Shown here: piece by piece, positions 45,550-54,917 of the stretch
How positions within the stretch are numbered: position 1 is the stretch's first letter
How the letters are laid out: each line of letters begins with the position of its first letter
Origin: Planctomycetaceae bacterium
Lineage (GTDB): Bacteria; Planctomycetota; Planctomycetia; Planctomycetales; Planctomycetaceae
Length of the DNA stretch: 64,000 bases
Reading direction: 5' to 3'
Assembly: GCA_021732995.1 (NCBI GenBank)
Contig: JAKFWA010000054.1
Span: 62,001 to 126,000, forward strand
Position numbers and translations under genes: made by a program
Notes under the pieces: generated by a model
What the model was told of the DNA's origin: nothing
Seen by the model: the letters and a program-made list of their open reading frames with translations, nothing else
Databases searched by the model: none

Positions 45550-46143
45550 ATGCATCCTGACGACCAGTTTTTGACCGAGGCTACCGTGGAAGAGACTCGC
45601 CCATCGCTGCTGTACGGCATCTTGAGGCAGGGAGGCGAAGTTCTCGTGATCGGCCTCGTTGCCGTGCTGGTGCAGGCGGTGATCGCTCAACAGTGGTTGA
45701 GCCGTCCGATGCTGGGGTCGTTCGTAGTGCTGGTGGTCGCTGCCAAAACGAGCTTCTTCTTTCTGGAGAACCTGCGCGAGATTCTTTCGGCCACTGCGAA
45801 AGACATTCCGTACCACCGCTTCATGGCCATGATGCTGATGAACATGGCCCAGATCATCCTCTCGTTCGGACTCGATTATTGGTGCCTCATCGCTGCTGAC
45901 CCGCGAAGCCTCGGCGCGATCAACCCCGAAGGAACTCGCGTTGAGGTTGTGTTCGACTGCATGTACTTCAGCTTTCTGAACTTCACGTTCTTTGGTTATG
46001 GCGACATCACTCCCAAGACGATCCCCGCCAAGCTGGTCACGATGATGGAACTGCTGCTGGCGTTCTTCACCGTGATCTTCGTGCTGTCGGATTTCATCAG
46101 CCTGAAGGATTCATTGCGTCCGCCACGTAAACCGGCCGAATGA
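45550..46143 (+). CDS. Ion channel-like membrane protein (two-TM pore domain)
   Basis: 197 residues from ATG 45550. Four hydrophobic helices: VLVIGLVAVLVQAVIA, GSFVVLVVAAKTSFFFL, FMAMMLMNMAQIILSF and LVTMMELLLAFFTVIFVLSDF. Before the last helix is FSFLNFTFFGYGDITPKTIPAK, where FGYGD lines up with the TVGYGD selectivity filter of potassium channels, so it belongs near the Ion_trans_2 pore family. The filter's leading Thr-Val is replaced by Phe-Phe, so selectivity is uncertain. It sits between two MoeA genes, 5 bp after the first, suggesting co-transcription; a role in metal or ion supply is speculation. Confidence 0.82.
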   Translation: MHPDDQFLTEATVEETRPSLLYGILRQGGEVLVIGLVAVLVQAVIAQQWLSRPMLGSFVVLVVAAKTSFFFLENLREILSATAKDIPYHRFMAMMLMNMAQIILSFGLDYWCLIAADPRSLGAINPEGTRVEVVFDCMYFSFLNFTFFGYGDITPKTIPAKLVTMMELLLAFFTVIFVLSDFISLKDSLRPPRKPAE

Positions 46144-46177
46144 GGCGTTCTCGCCAGCACCTCGACACAGGAAGACC

Positions 46178-48112
46178 ATGTCCGATCAGGAACAGTTTCT
46201 CGACGTGATTGACCGCGATGAAGCCGAGCGGCGTTTTCGGTCAGCTCTTTCAGTGGCGCCGTTGGGGGCCGAGAGAATCTCGTTGAACGAGGCTCTGGGG
46301 CGTGTACTTGCAACAGACGTTCTTGCGCGTGTCGACGTTCCCGCCTTTGATCGTTCGAACTTCGATGGTTTCGCCTTGCGGGCAGTGGACACCTTTGGAA
46401 CCAGCGAACTCGCACCGAAGAGCGTGCAGCTTTTGGCGGAAACGCTTGATGCGGGAACGATTCCGAGTGCGGAAATTCACTTTGGCGAAGCCGTGGCTAT
46501 TTCGACCGGTGGCATGGTGCCGCGCGGGGCAGACGCGATTTTGATGGTCGAACATTCCGAAGTGCGCGACGGGCGGGTACTCATTCGTCGCGCGGTCACG
46601 CCGGGGCAAGGTGTTTCTTTTGCCGGCACCGACATCGCAACGGGCGAGACTGTCTTGCGCGGCGGCATGGTACTGACCAGTCGCGAGACCGGAGTGCTCG
46701 CCGCACTTGGTGAGACTCATGTTGAAGTCTGGCGGCAACCGCGAGTGGCCATCATCTCGACAGGAAATGAGATCATCGCGCCGGGACAGCCGATGCGACC
46801 GGCAGCGGTTTACGATTCGAATTCGCAGGTGCTGGCCGATGCCGTGCGCGAATTGGGTGGCACGCCGCGCTTTTGGGGAATTGTGCGGGATGACGTGGCG
46901 GCGCTGCGTGACATGTTGCACCGGGCACTCGCGGAATCGGACCTGGTGTTGCTCTCGGGAGGGACCAGCAAGGGCAAAGGTGATCTCTGTTATCGAGTCG
47001 TCGCGGAACTGAGCGATCCCGGCATTGTGGCTCATGGAGTCGCGTTGAAACCGGGCAAGCCGTTGTGTCTGGCTGTTACGGGCGGCAAGCCTGTCGTCAT
47101 CCTGCCGGGGTTTCCGACGTCGGCGATCTTCACGTTTCACGAATTCGTCGCCCCGGTAATTCGCCTGCTTGGAGGCCGCCAGCCGGAATCGCACGAAACG
47201 GTCAACGCCACGTTGGCCTTGAAGACGAACTCGGAAATCGGTCGCACCGAATACCTGCTCGTGGGACTGGTCAAAACGGACGAAGGCTTGTCGGCATTTC
47301 CGATGGGTAAAGGATCAGGTTCCGTAACAACTTTCAGTCGAGCCGATGGTTTCGTCACGATCCCGCGTCATACGGAGATCATTGAAGCCGGGGAACCGGT
47401 CGAAGTCCGTCTAATCGGTCGCGATCTCGAAGTTGCTGATCTCATCGTGATTGGCAGTCACTGCGTGGGACTGGACTATCTGCTCTCTCAGCTCCAGCAA
47501 CGCGGTATCACCAGCAAGCTGCTGAATGTCGGCAGTTCCGCCGGTCTCACCGCCGCAAAACGCGGTGAGTGCGACATTGCTGGCATCCATCTGCTGGACC
47601 CGGCCACCGGCGAATACAACCGCCCGTTCTTGACGGACTCGGTGGAGTTGCTGCCGGGATACGGTCGTTCGCAAGGCATCTTATTTCGTTGCGGTGATGC
47701 CCGCTTCGAAGGCCGTTCGCTCGACGACATCGTCAGGCTGGCGACGAGTGATCCCAACTGCGTGATGGTGAATCGCAATCAAGGCAGCGGTACACGCATT
47801 CTCATCGACCGCCTGCTGGGCGGAGCCAAGCCATCCGGTTACCCCGTTCAACCCAGTAACCATAACGCTGTTGCCGCTGCGATTGCCCAAGGCCGCGCCG
47901 ATTGGGGTCTCGCGATTCAATCCGTTGCCCGAGCGAACAACCTCGGCTTTATTCCGTATCAGGAAGAACGTTACGACTTCGCCATCCCCCAATCGAGGCG
48001 CAACCGACCGGCCGTACAAGAGTTTTGCAGTCTATTTGCAGACTCGCAGACGCAACTGCGACTCGAGCAACTGGGGTTCAGAATTGGCCTTGCGACTGGG
48101 AAGTTTGCGTAG
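46178..48112 (+). CDS. moeA2: MoeA-periplasmic-binding-protein-like domain fusion (molybdopterin biosynthesis)
   Basis: 644 residues with AGGAAG before the ATG. Residues 1 to about 410 are a second MoeA: VPAFDRSNFDGFALRA, ISTGGMVPRGADAILMVE, RVAIISTGNEII, VYDSNSQVLADAV, LVLLSGGTSKGKGD and LPGFPTSAIFTFHEF. Residues about 425-640 form a PBP_like_2 domain (GSHCVGLDYLLSQL, AKRGECDIAGIHLLDPATGEYN, MVNRNQGSGTRILIDRLL), as in MoeA-LysR-substrate-binding fusions. The second domain probably binds molybdate/tungstate or a cofactor intermediate. Two MoeA homologues could serve two metals or two enzymes. A weak hairpin (48128-48149) follows the stop. Confidence 0.93.
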   Translation: MSDQEQFLDVIDRDEAERRFRSALSVAPLGAERISLNEALGRVLATDVLARVDVPAFDRSNFDGFALRAVDTFGTSELAPKSVQLLAETLDAGTIPSAEIHFGEAVAISTGGMVPRGADAILMVEHSEVRDGRVLIRRAVTPGQGVSFAGTDIATGETVLRGGMVLTSRETGVLAALGETHVEVWRQPRVAIISTGNEIIAPGQPMRPAAVYDSNSQVLADAVRELGGTPRFWGIVRDDVAALRDMLHRALAESDLVLLSGGTSKGKGDLCYRVVAELSDPGIVAHGVALKPGKPLCLAVTGGKPVVILPGFPTSAIFTFHEFVAPVIRLLGGRQPESHETVNATLALKTNSEIGRTEYLLVGLVKTDEGLSAFPMGKGSGSVTTFSRADGFVTIPRHTEIIEAGEPVEVRLIGRDLEVADLIVIGSHCVGLDYLLSQLQQRGITSKLLNVGSSAGLTAAKRGECDIAGIHLLDPATGEYNRPFLTDSVELLPGYGRSQGILFRCGDARFEGRSLDDIVRLATSDPNCVMVNRNQGSGTRILIDRLLGGAKPSGYPVQPSNHNAVAAAIAQGRADWGLAIQSVARANNLGFIPYQEERYDFAIPQSRRNRPAVQEFCSLFADSQTQLRLEQLGFRIGLATGKFA

Positions 48113-48127
48113 GATTGCGAGTGGAAG

Positions 48128-48149
48128 GAGAGCGGGTGGATTAGCTCTC
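48128..48149 (+). terminator. Weak stem-loop after the MoeA-PBP gene
   Basis: GAGAGC pairs with GCTCTC around a 10-nt loop, 15 nt past the stop; a TTTTT run follows about 13 nt later. It is too short to be certain. Confidence 0.3.
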
Positions 48150-48337
48150 GGGCACTCGAAGGTTTTTCTGCACGATTCTGTTTTCTACGGTTAAACTGGG
48201 CATGGAAACTCGTGTTCAATTGACAAGAGCGGAGCCGATATAGTCATCAAGCCGAATCATGAAAGGATTCATTGATTTGGTTGCATAGGCGATTTGGGTT
48301 GAGTGCGGTTTGGTGGTTAATTCGAAATGGATTTCGG

Positions 48338-51300
48338 ATGTATCTGAGTCATTGGCTTCAGCGAATTCTCGCAGAGAACTTCTTTTCTGCTGCCCCCAAG
48401 CGCCGCGTTACGTCCCGTCATCGTCAGCGGGCATTCGCGCAAGGCTCCCGGCGGCTGGAATGCCTGGAGACTCGCTCTGTACTGACGTCAGATTTCGGTG
48501 ATGCTCCTGATACCAGCGCTGGAACCGGCTTGGGCGACTATCAAACCCTGGCCGAACGAGGTGGCCCCAGTCACGTCATTGATGCGACGCAAACGAAGCT
48601 CTACCTGGGGGCGAGAGTCGATGGGTCAGCCAACGGGAATCCGACTGACAGGGCTCATGGAGATGACCTCGCTTTGTCATCCCCGGACGACGAGGACGGC
48701 GTTCTTGAGCCGGCTCAAGACCTGCTGCTGACTGTTGGGACCGCGCCCGTTGTGAGAGTACGAGCGACGAACACGACCGGTACCACTGCCAAGCTGTATG
48801 GCTGGATCGATTTCAACCGCGACGGCATCTTCGATAACAACTTAGAGCGAGGTTCGGTGACGGTTCCGAATGGAACCAGTAAGGGCGTCCTCTCGCTGCA
48901 GTTTCCGGAGATTTCCCTCAGCGTTCTTCCGGGTGCGACGATGTCGCGTTTTCGAATCAGCAGCGATGCCGCCGCCGCGAATTCAACGGGTATCGCTCAA
49001 GGAGGCGAAGTCGAAGACTACCCTGTGACAATCACGGACCGCAGCGATGGTTTAACCGGCAATCGCTGGATGAATGCCAGAAACGGTCTCAGCACAACTA
49101 GTAAAAGCTCAGTGGCGACAACAAAGAATTTTGGTCGCTCGGTGGTGACGCTAGGAGATCTGAATGGCGATGGGATCACAGACATCGCTGTCGGTGCAGG
49201 TGGCAACTACAACCAGACTGGCAATCGGGGTCAGGTGTTTGTGCAGTTTCTGAATTCAAATGGGTCGGTCAAGAACACGACCCAGATCGGGGATGGGTTA
49301 AATGGCGGGCCATCGTTGGCCAGCAACAATCGTTTCGGATCGGCATTAAGCGCGATCGGAGACCTGGACGGCGATGGGATCGTCGATCTGGTTGCAGGTG
49401 CTGAAGGCGACGATACGGGCGGGACCGATCGAGGTGCGGTGTATGTGCTGTTCTTGAACTCCAACGGTACCGCGAAACGCACGGTCAAGTTGGCTAGTGG
49501 TACTTCGGGCGTGCCCAGTCTCCCTGACGGAACGGGCTTTGGTGACTCGCTTACTGCCGTGTCGGACATGGATGGTGACGGAGTAACGGACCTGGCAGTA
49601 GGCGCGGAAGAGTCCGTCTTCCTGCTATCGATGAACTCCAATGGTACTGCCCGGAGCAGTATCAAGCTCGCGAGCGGTCAGAATGGCGTCCCAACGATTC
49701 GCAGTGGTGTCGACTTCGGCGTCGCGGTTGCATCGCTAGGCGATCTGGATGGTGACGGGAGAACGGACCTCGCCGTCGGAGCTAGGCAAGCGGGGTTGCT
49801 GGTGAGTGGCAGATATCCCCAGCAGGGCTCCGTTTTTGTGCTGAAGTTGAACTCTAACGGGACGGTCAAAAGCAGTACGGAAGTTACGAGCGGAACTAAC
49901 GGTGGACCCTCATTGGGTAGCAGTGACTATTTTGGAAGCTCTGTTGCGGCGATGGGGGATCTAGATGGAGATGGAATCCGCGATCTAGCCGTTGGTGCTC
50001 CGGGTGATGATATCGCGGGCACAGATCGCGGAGCTGTCCATGTGCTGTTTCTGAATGCCGACGGATCCGTAAAGAATCGCAATAAGATCGAGCGCTCGGG
50101 CGGCGGGGAACGTCTTCTGGCGAACGGCGATGCATTCGGAACCTCGCTCGCGTTCCTGGGCGATCTCAGTGGCGAAGGCGTGCCTGACCTGGCTGTGGGT
50201 GATCGAGAATCCGTGCATATTCTGCATTTGCGTCAGCTCACGGATGGAAGTAATGATCCTCCATCCGTTCCGGCTCCCTCACTGAACGATCCCGCGCGGC
50301 ACGGAGCAACTGGTCCGCAACTGGGGGCGAGGCGAGGTATCGTCGATGGTGTTACCTTCGGAGCGCTGCGCGTCGGACGCTTTGGAGCCGGATCAACCGT
50401 CCGAGTGCAGAATGCTCCGAATGGAGCGAAGTTGGATGCGTGGATCGATTTCAATGGCGACGGCGCGTTTGGTGGTGCTGAAGACCTGATTGCAGACAGT
50501 ATCACTGTCAGCAATGGCGCCAACCAGGTGGCTTTTGATGTGCCTGCATCCGCCGCCAGTGGGATTACTAAAGCCCGATTTCGGATAAGTTCAGCGGGAA
50601 ATCTCGGGATTCTTGCGCCGGCCAGCGATGGAGAGTCCGAGGATTATACAATTACGATCGATCCGCCCGAGGACGCGACGGGGATTTTCAATTCCCACTA
50701 CATTATCGTGGATGAGCCGTTTTTTGCCGAGCATGTCGTTGCCGCAGATATGGATCAGGACGGAGATCTGGATGCTCTGTTCACGAACGGAGTGCTCTTC
50801 TGGCAGGAGAATGACGGTACTCCATTTTCCGGAGCCTGGCCCAACCATCGCATTGGCCTCACGCGAGGCGATGGGGATGTTTCGACAGCCGATGTTGACG
50901 GCGATGGTGATCTGGACGTCCTCGTGGGTGCAGACAACTTCCTGGCCTGGTATGAAAACGAAGACGGGCTGGATCGGGAGTGGAACTGGCACACGATCAG
51001 TGAGGGGCCGTTCGAAAAAGCGTCAACGTCTGCTGCGGATGTGGACGGCGACGGTGATATTGATGTGGTTGCCAGCTTACCTCTTGACCATGGCGCTCAA
51101 AGGATCGCCTGGTACGAGAACGATGGAACTCCCGCGCAGGATCATTGGATCGGCCATACCATCAGATATGTATTTACTGGAATGACGTTGCTGTCTCCCG
51201 TGGACATGGACAACGACGGAGATGTTGACCTGGTCGCGGCGGCGTATAACGACACTAAGTTGGCGTGGTATGAAAACGACGGAACGCCTCGGGGTGAAGG

Positions 51301-54300
51301 TTGGATTCCACACGTCATCAGTAACGAGACGTATCGACCCACTGACTTGGCGGCAGCGGACATGGACGCCGATGGCGACTTCGATATCGTTCTCAATGGT
51401 GACGGGCTGAACTGGTACGAGAACGACGGCACGTCCGCTAATGGCGGTTGGACACCGCATCGGATCGTGTCTCGCGGGGGGCAATTTAGGGTTGCCGATA
51501 TCGACGGAGATGGGGATCCAGACGTGCTTGCGGGTCAAGATCCGGTGACATGGTATGAGAACGACGGAACCGCTCGGAACGAGGGGTGGGTGGCACACGA
51601 AAATGATCGGGGGGTGTCCGACGTGGTCGCCGTGTCTACTGCGGACATTGATGGCGACGGTGACGTTGATGCATTGCTTAAATTCAGGCGGAGCGGAGGA
51701 TTCGTGCTCCTTGAGAACGATGATAAAAGCCGTCCACTGGCGTCGTTTGAGCGGGCTGGCCTGTTTACAAACCCAACGAACAGTGACGTTGTCGTGTTCA
51801 TTGTTACGTTCAGCGAGGCTGTCGTTGGTGTTGATCTTGCAGATTTCAAAGTCAGCGGATCCAGCACCGCCTCCGTGAGCGGTTTGAGCGGTATCGGTGA
51901 CAGGTATCAGGTGACCGTTCGAGGAGGAGATCTTGATACCTACTCCGGTCCCCTTGGTCTGGACTTCACTGCGTCCGTGACCATCACCGATGGTGCTGGA
52001 AATACCGTGCCACGGTCAGAACCTGTCATTGATCAGGTTTTCACGATCGACAACAAGGCGCCGCGCGTTGATATTGTGGATATCACGCCCGACCCGCGCG
52101 AGACATCCGCCGGAGTGGTGTCAGTCATATTCAACGAACCGGTCACTGGTGTTGATATTTCTGATTTTACCCTGAGTCGAGATGGAAAACTCGTCGACGT
52201 TTCGAATGTGGTCGTTGCAGGTTCCGGTGCAAGCTATGCGCTTGATTTGTCGGCGGTTACGGCGAACGTGGGAAGCTATGTCCTGCAACTTAACTCCGAT
52301 CAGTCGAACATTCTGGACATTGCCGGCAACTTACTGGCCAGTACGGCCCGGGATGCGTGGGTGCGCAGCGCGCCGAGGGTTGGTCTTCGCACGGATAAGA
52401 GTTCAATTGCCGAGGCTGGCGCCGCGACGATTACGGCGGTTTTGACCAGCGTGCAGAGTTCTGATGTCACTGTGACTTTGGGAGTTGATATTGGGCAGTT
52501 GAGTTCGAGCGATTACGCACTGTCTTCCACGCTGATCGTGATCAGCGCCGGCAACCTGTCGGGTTCTACGAAATTGACCGCGATTCAGGACGCGATCGAC
52601 GAACCCTCAGAGATGGCCGCAATAGAGATCGTATCGGTAGTAAATGCGACGGAAGACGGTGAGCAGCGCCTTTCGATCGGGATTGAGGATGACGATCCAA
52701 GTTCAATCCTTGTGACCCGCGGCAACGGGATTCTGACGATCGCCGATAAGTCTGGGATTGCGACGAATACTCGAATTTCGCTTGATACTGCAGCCTCTCG
52801 GATTGTGGTCGAATCGCTGACTGATGGCGTCGTGGCCTCGGTCGTTCGGTCGCCCGTTGACGGTTTGCGGGGAATTGTTGTCAATCTGGGCGCGGAGTCT
52901 GATCGTCTGAACGCGTCCGGGATTACGGTACCCATGACAGTGAATGGCGGGGCGGGGAATGACACCATTATTGGAGGTGAGTGGATTGACCTGCTGATGG
53001 GTGACGCGGGTGCTGACTCAATCAAGGGTGGCGGTGGAAGTGATACGCTGAGTGGAGGCACTGGTGACGACATTCTGGATGGTGGCAGCTCGACTGACCT
53101 GCTGATGGAGGTCGGTGACGTCAACTATGTTCTGACGCCCACATCGTTAACTGGACTGGGGACGGATCAGTTGACTGGATTTGAAGCTGCCAACCTTACC
53201 GGTGGAAACGCTGGTAATCTCATCGACGCGTCCGCATTTGGCTTTCCGGTCGGTATTAATGGGGGTATGGGGGCTGATACCCTGCTGGGGGCTGGTTTCG
53301 CAGACACATTGAACGGTGGGACGGGAGATGATGTGCTGAATGGATTTGGAGGCCGCGATCTGCTGATGGGAGGGGCGGGTAACGATGTGTTGGACGGCGG
53401 CGCCAGCGAAGACACCCTTGATGGTGGAGCGGGAATTGATACTGCCCGCCGCAGGAACGACTTGAATTTCGTCGTCACAAGTTCGGCGCTGATTGAGTTA
53501 ATGGGCGAATCAATTATCAGTACCGACAGGCTGGCGGGCATCGAGGCAGCGTTTATTACGGGTGGTCCATCAGCCAATCGCATCGATCTCAGCGGGTTGG
53601 GTGAGGCTGGTAGTTCGACCATTCAAGGTGGTGGGGGGAATGACACCATCGTGGGGTCCGATGGTGCCGACGCGATCACGACTGCGGATGGCGCTGACGT
53701 GATTGATGCGCGTCGCGGCAATGACGTCGTTCGATCTGGAGGTGGTGCGGACTCAATCATCGGAGGTGTGGGCAATGATTTGCTGGATGGTGAGGCCGGG
53801 GCGGACACGATCGCAGGTGATGCGGGTAACGATGTGATCTCGGGCGGCGAAGGCAATGATTCGCTCACGGGCGGGGCGGGAATGGATACAATTTCGTCGG
53901 TTTCCGGCGCTGACGTCGCTTCCGGTGGTGAGGGTGACGACCAGCTTCTGGGCGGCCTCGGCTCCGAAACTTTGCTGGGCGATGCTGGCAACGATCGGCT
54001 GTTTGGGATGGGTGGCAGCGATTTTCTGGATGGCGGAGCTGACGCGGACTCGCTGCAAGGCGGCGAGGGTACTGACACGCTGCTCGGTGGAGTTGGCGAT
54101 GATCAACTGAGCGGCGGGGCGGCCGTGGACTCGATCGACGGTGGGGCCGGAACCAATCGATTGCAGGAGACCGTTGATGGGACGGTCGTCGTCGTTGGAG
54201 CGACCCTCGTTTCCGCGGGAATCGGTAATGAATCGTTACTGAATATTGGTCGTATCATGCTGAGTGGCGGCGGAAGTAACGACTTGTTTGACGCGCGGCG

Positions 54301-54850
54301 GGCTACAGTGCCTGTGCAGCTTCAGGGAGGAGCAGGGAACGATACGTTGCTGGGTGGCCTTGGGGGAGATGCCATTTCTGGTGGAGATGGCAATGACGTG
54401 ATCTCAGGCGGAGCGGGAATCGACCAACTTTCGGGCGGAAGCGGCCTCGATGATTGGCTGGAACAGGCCGACTCCAATTTCACGGTCAATGGTGTGACTG
54501 TGACTTCGGCGGTCACCGGCAGCGAACGAGTTACAGATATCGAACGCATCGTTCTGATCGGCGGCGATCGCGCGAATACACTGAACGCGTCGGGTGCGGG
54601 GGTTCCCGTCGTGCTGATTGGCGGCCGAGGCAACGACACGCTGCTTGGTGGCGGGATGGCCGACACTTTGAGTGGCGGTAACCGCAATGATTCCACCATC
54701 GCGGGCAGTGATGGCGGCGATTCTCTGGCTGGTGGAGCAGGCGCCGATACGTTGGAAGCCGATTCGGCTGACAGGCGAACTCTCGGGGCGGGAGACGCGG
54801 TTGTTGCGGATGTGTTTGCTCTTCTGCCCGCATGGATCGACGCACTGTGA
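48338..54850 (+). CDS. Giant GEVED/FG-GAP/VCBS/Calx-beta/RTX surface protein
   Basis: 2170 residues from ATG 48338, chosen because MYLSHWLQRILA resembles the start of the other giant protein; a TTG at 48272 is in frame. LETRSVLT (residues 43-50) matches the planctomycete LExRxxL motif. Then: GEVED domain (about 52-230, SRFRISSDAAAAN and GEVEDYPVTI), FG-GAP/integrin-alpha-type repeats (about 260-630, DLDGDGIVDLVAGAEGDD), a second GEVED (about 660-775), VCBS repeats (about 790-1130, DVDGDGDLDVLVGAD), Big-type domains, a Calx-beta-like domain (about 1340-1450) and RTX repeats with spacer units (about 1530-2150). It ends LPAWIDAL. Probably a secreted calcium-binding surface adhesin or scaffold; no enzyme domain seen. 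Confidence 0.92.
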   Translation: MYLSHWLQRILAENFFSAAPKRRVTSRHRQRAFAQGSRRLECLETRSVLTSDFGDAPDTSAGTGLGDYQTLAERGGPSHVIDATQTKLYLGARVDGSANGNPTDRAHGDDLALSSPDDEDGVLEPAQDLLLTVGTAPVVRVRATNTTGTTAKLYGWIDFNRDGIFDNNLERGSVTVPNGTSKGVLSLQFPEISLSVLPGATMSRFRISSDAAAANSTGIAQGGEVEDYPVTITDRSDGLTGNRWMNARNGLSTTSKSSVATTKNFGRSVVTLGDLNGDGITDIAVGAGGNYNQTGNRGQVFVQFLNSNGSVKNTTQIGDGLNGGPSLASNNRFGSALSAIGDLDGDGIVDLVAGAEGDDTGGTDRGAVYVLFLNSNGTAKRTVKLASGTSGVPSLPDGTGFGDSLTAVSDMDGDGVTDLAVGAEESVFLLSMNSNGTARSSIKLASGQNGVPTIRSGVDFGVAVASLGDLDGDGRTDLAVGARQAGLLVSGRYPQQGSVFVLKLNSNGTVKSSTEVTSGTNGGPSLGSSDYFGSSVAAMGDLDGDGIRDLAVGAPGDDIAGTDRGAVHVLFLNADGSVKNRNKIERSGGGERLLANGDAFGTSLAFLGDLSGEGVPDLAVGDRESVHILHLRQLTDGSNDPPSVPAPSLNDPARHGATGPQLGARRGIVDGVTFGALRVGRFGAGSTVRVQNAPNGAKLDAWIDFNGDGAFGGAEDLIADSITVSNGANQVAFDVPASAASGITKARFRISSAGNLGILAPASDGESEDYTITIDPPEDATGIFNSHYIIVDEPFFAEHVVAADMDQDGDLDALFTNGVLFWQENDGTPFSGAWPNHRIGLTRGDGDVSTADVDGDGDLDVLVGADNFLAWYENEDGLDREWNWHTISEGPFEKASTSAADVDGDGDIDVVASLPLDHGAQRIAWYENDGTPAQDHWIGHTIRYVFTGMTLLSPVDMDNDGDVDLVAAAYNDTKLAWYENDGTPRGEGWIPHVISNETYRPTDLAAADMDADGDFDIVLNGDGLNWYENDGTSANGGWTPHRIVSRGGQFRVADIDGDGDPDVLAGQDPVTWYENDGTARNEGWVAHENDRGVSDVVAVSTADIDGDGDVDALLKFRRSGGFVLLENDDKSRPLASFERAGLFTNPTNSDVVVFIVTFSEAVVGVDLADFKVSGSSTASVSGLSGIGDRYQVTVRGGDLDTYSGPLGLDFTASVTITDGAGNTVPRSEPVIDQVFTIDNKAPRVDIVDITPDPRETSAGVVSVIFNEPVTGVDISDFTLSRDGKLVDVSNVVVAGSGASYALDLSAVTANVGSYVLQLNSDQSNILDIAGNLLASTARDAWVRSAPRVGLRTDKSSIAEAGAATITAVLTSVQSSDVTVTLGVDIGQLSSSDYALSSTLIVISAGNLSGSTKLTAIQDAIDEPSEMAAIEIVSVVNATEDGEQRLSIGIEDDDPSSILVTRGNGILTIADKSGIATNTRISLDTAASRIVVESLTDGVVASVVRSPVDGLRGIVVNLGAESDRLNASGITVPMTVNGGAGNDTIIGGEWIDLLMGDAGADSIKGGGGSDTLSGGTGDDILDGGSSTDLLMEVGDVNYVLTPTSLTGLGTDQLTGFEAANLTGGNAGNLIDASAFGFPVGINGGMGADTLLGAGFADTLNGGTGDDVLNGFGGRDLLMGGAGNDVLDGGASEDTLDGGAGIDTARRRNDLNFVVTSSALIELMGESIISTDRLAGIEAAFITGGPSANRIDLSGLGEAGSSTIQGGGGNDTIVGSDGADAITTADGADVIDARRGNDVVRSGGGADSIIGGVGNDLLDGEAGADTIAGDAGNDVISGGEGNDSLTGGAGMDTISSVSGADVASGGEGDDQLLGGLGSETLLGDAGNDRLFGMGGSDFLDGGADADSLQGGEGTDTLLGGVGDDQLSGGAAVDSIDGGAGTNRLQETVDGTVVVVGATLVSAGIGNESLLNIGRIMLSGGGSNDLFDARRATVPVQLQGGAGNDTLLGGLGGDAISGGDGNDVISGGAGIDQLSGGSGLDDWLEQADSNFTVNGVTVTSAVTGSERVTDIERIVLIGGDRANTLNASGAGVPVVLIGGRGNDTLLGGGMADTLSGGNRNDSTIAGSDGGDSLAGGAGADTLEADSADRRTLGAGDAVVADVFALLPAWIDAL
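52930..54800 (+). repeat. RTX repeat region of the second giant protein
   Basis: Blocks of GGAGNDTIIGG-type nonapeptides alternate with the same roughly 50-residue spacer found in the 4567-residue protein (NYVLTPTSLTGLGTDQL, NFVVTSSALIELMGES and related). The two regions are clearly homologous. Confidence 0.85.
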
Positions 54851-54917
54851 GGCCCCGGGGACCTGGACCGTTTCGTTCAACGGCCGAAGTCCTGTCCGAG
54901 GCTACTTGAAGAGCGTC

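Noticed and set aside
52585-54699. Long minus-strand frames opposite the RTX region of the second giant gene
   Set aside because: Same cause: Gly/Asp-rich repeats on the other strand give Pro/Ser-rich open frames.
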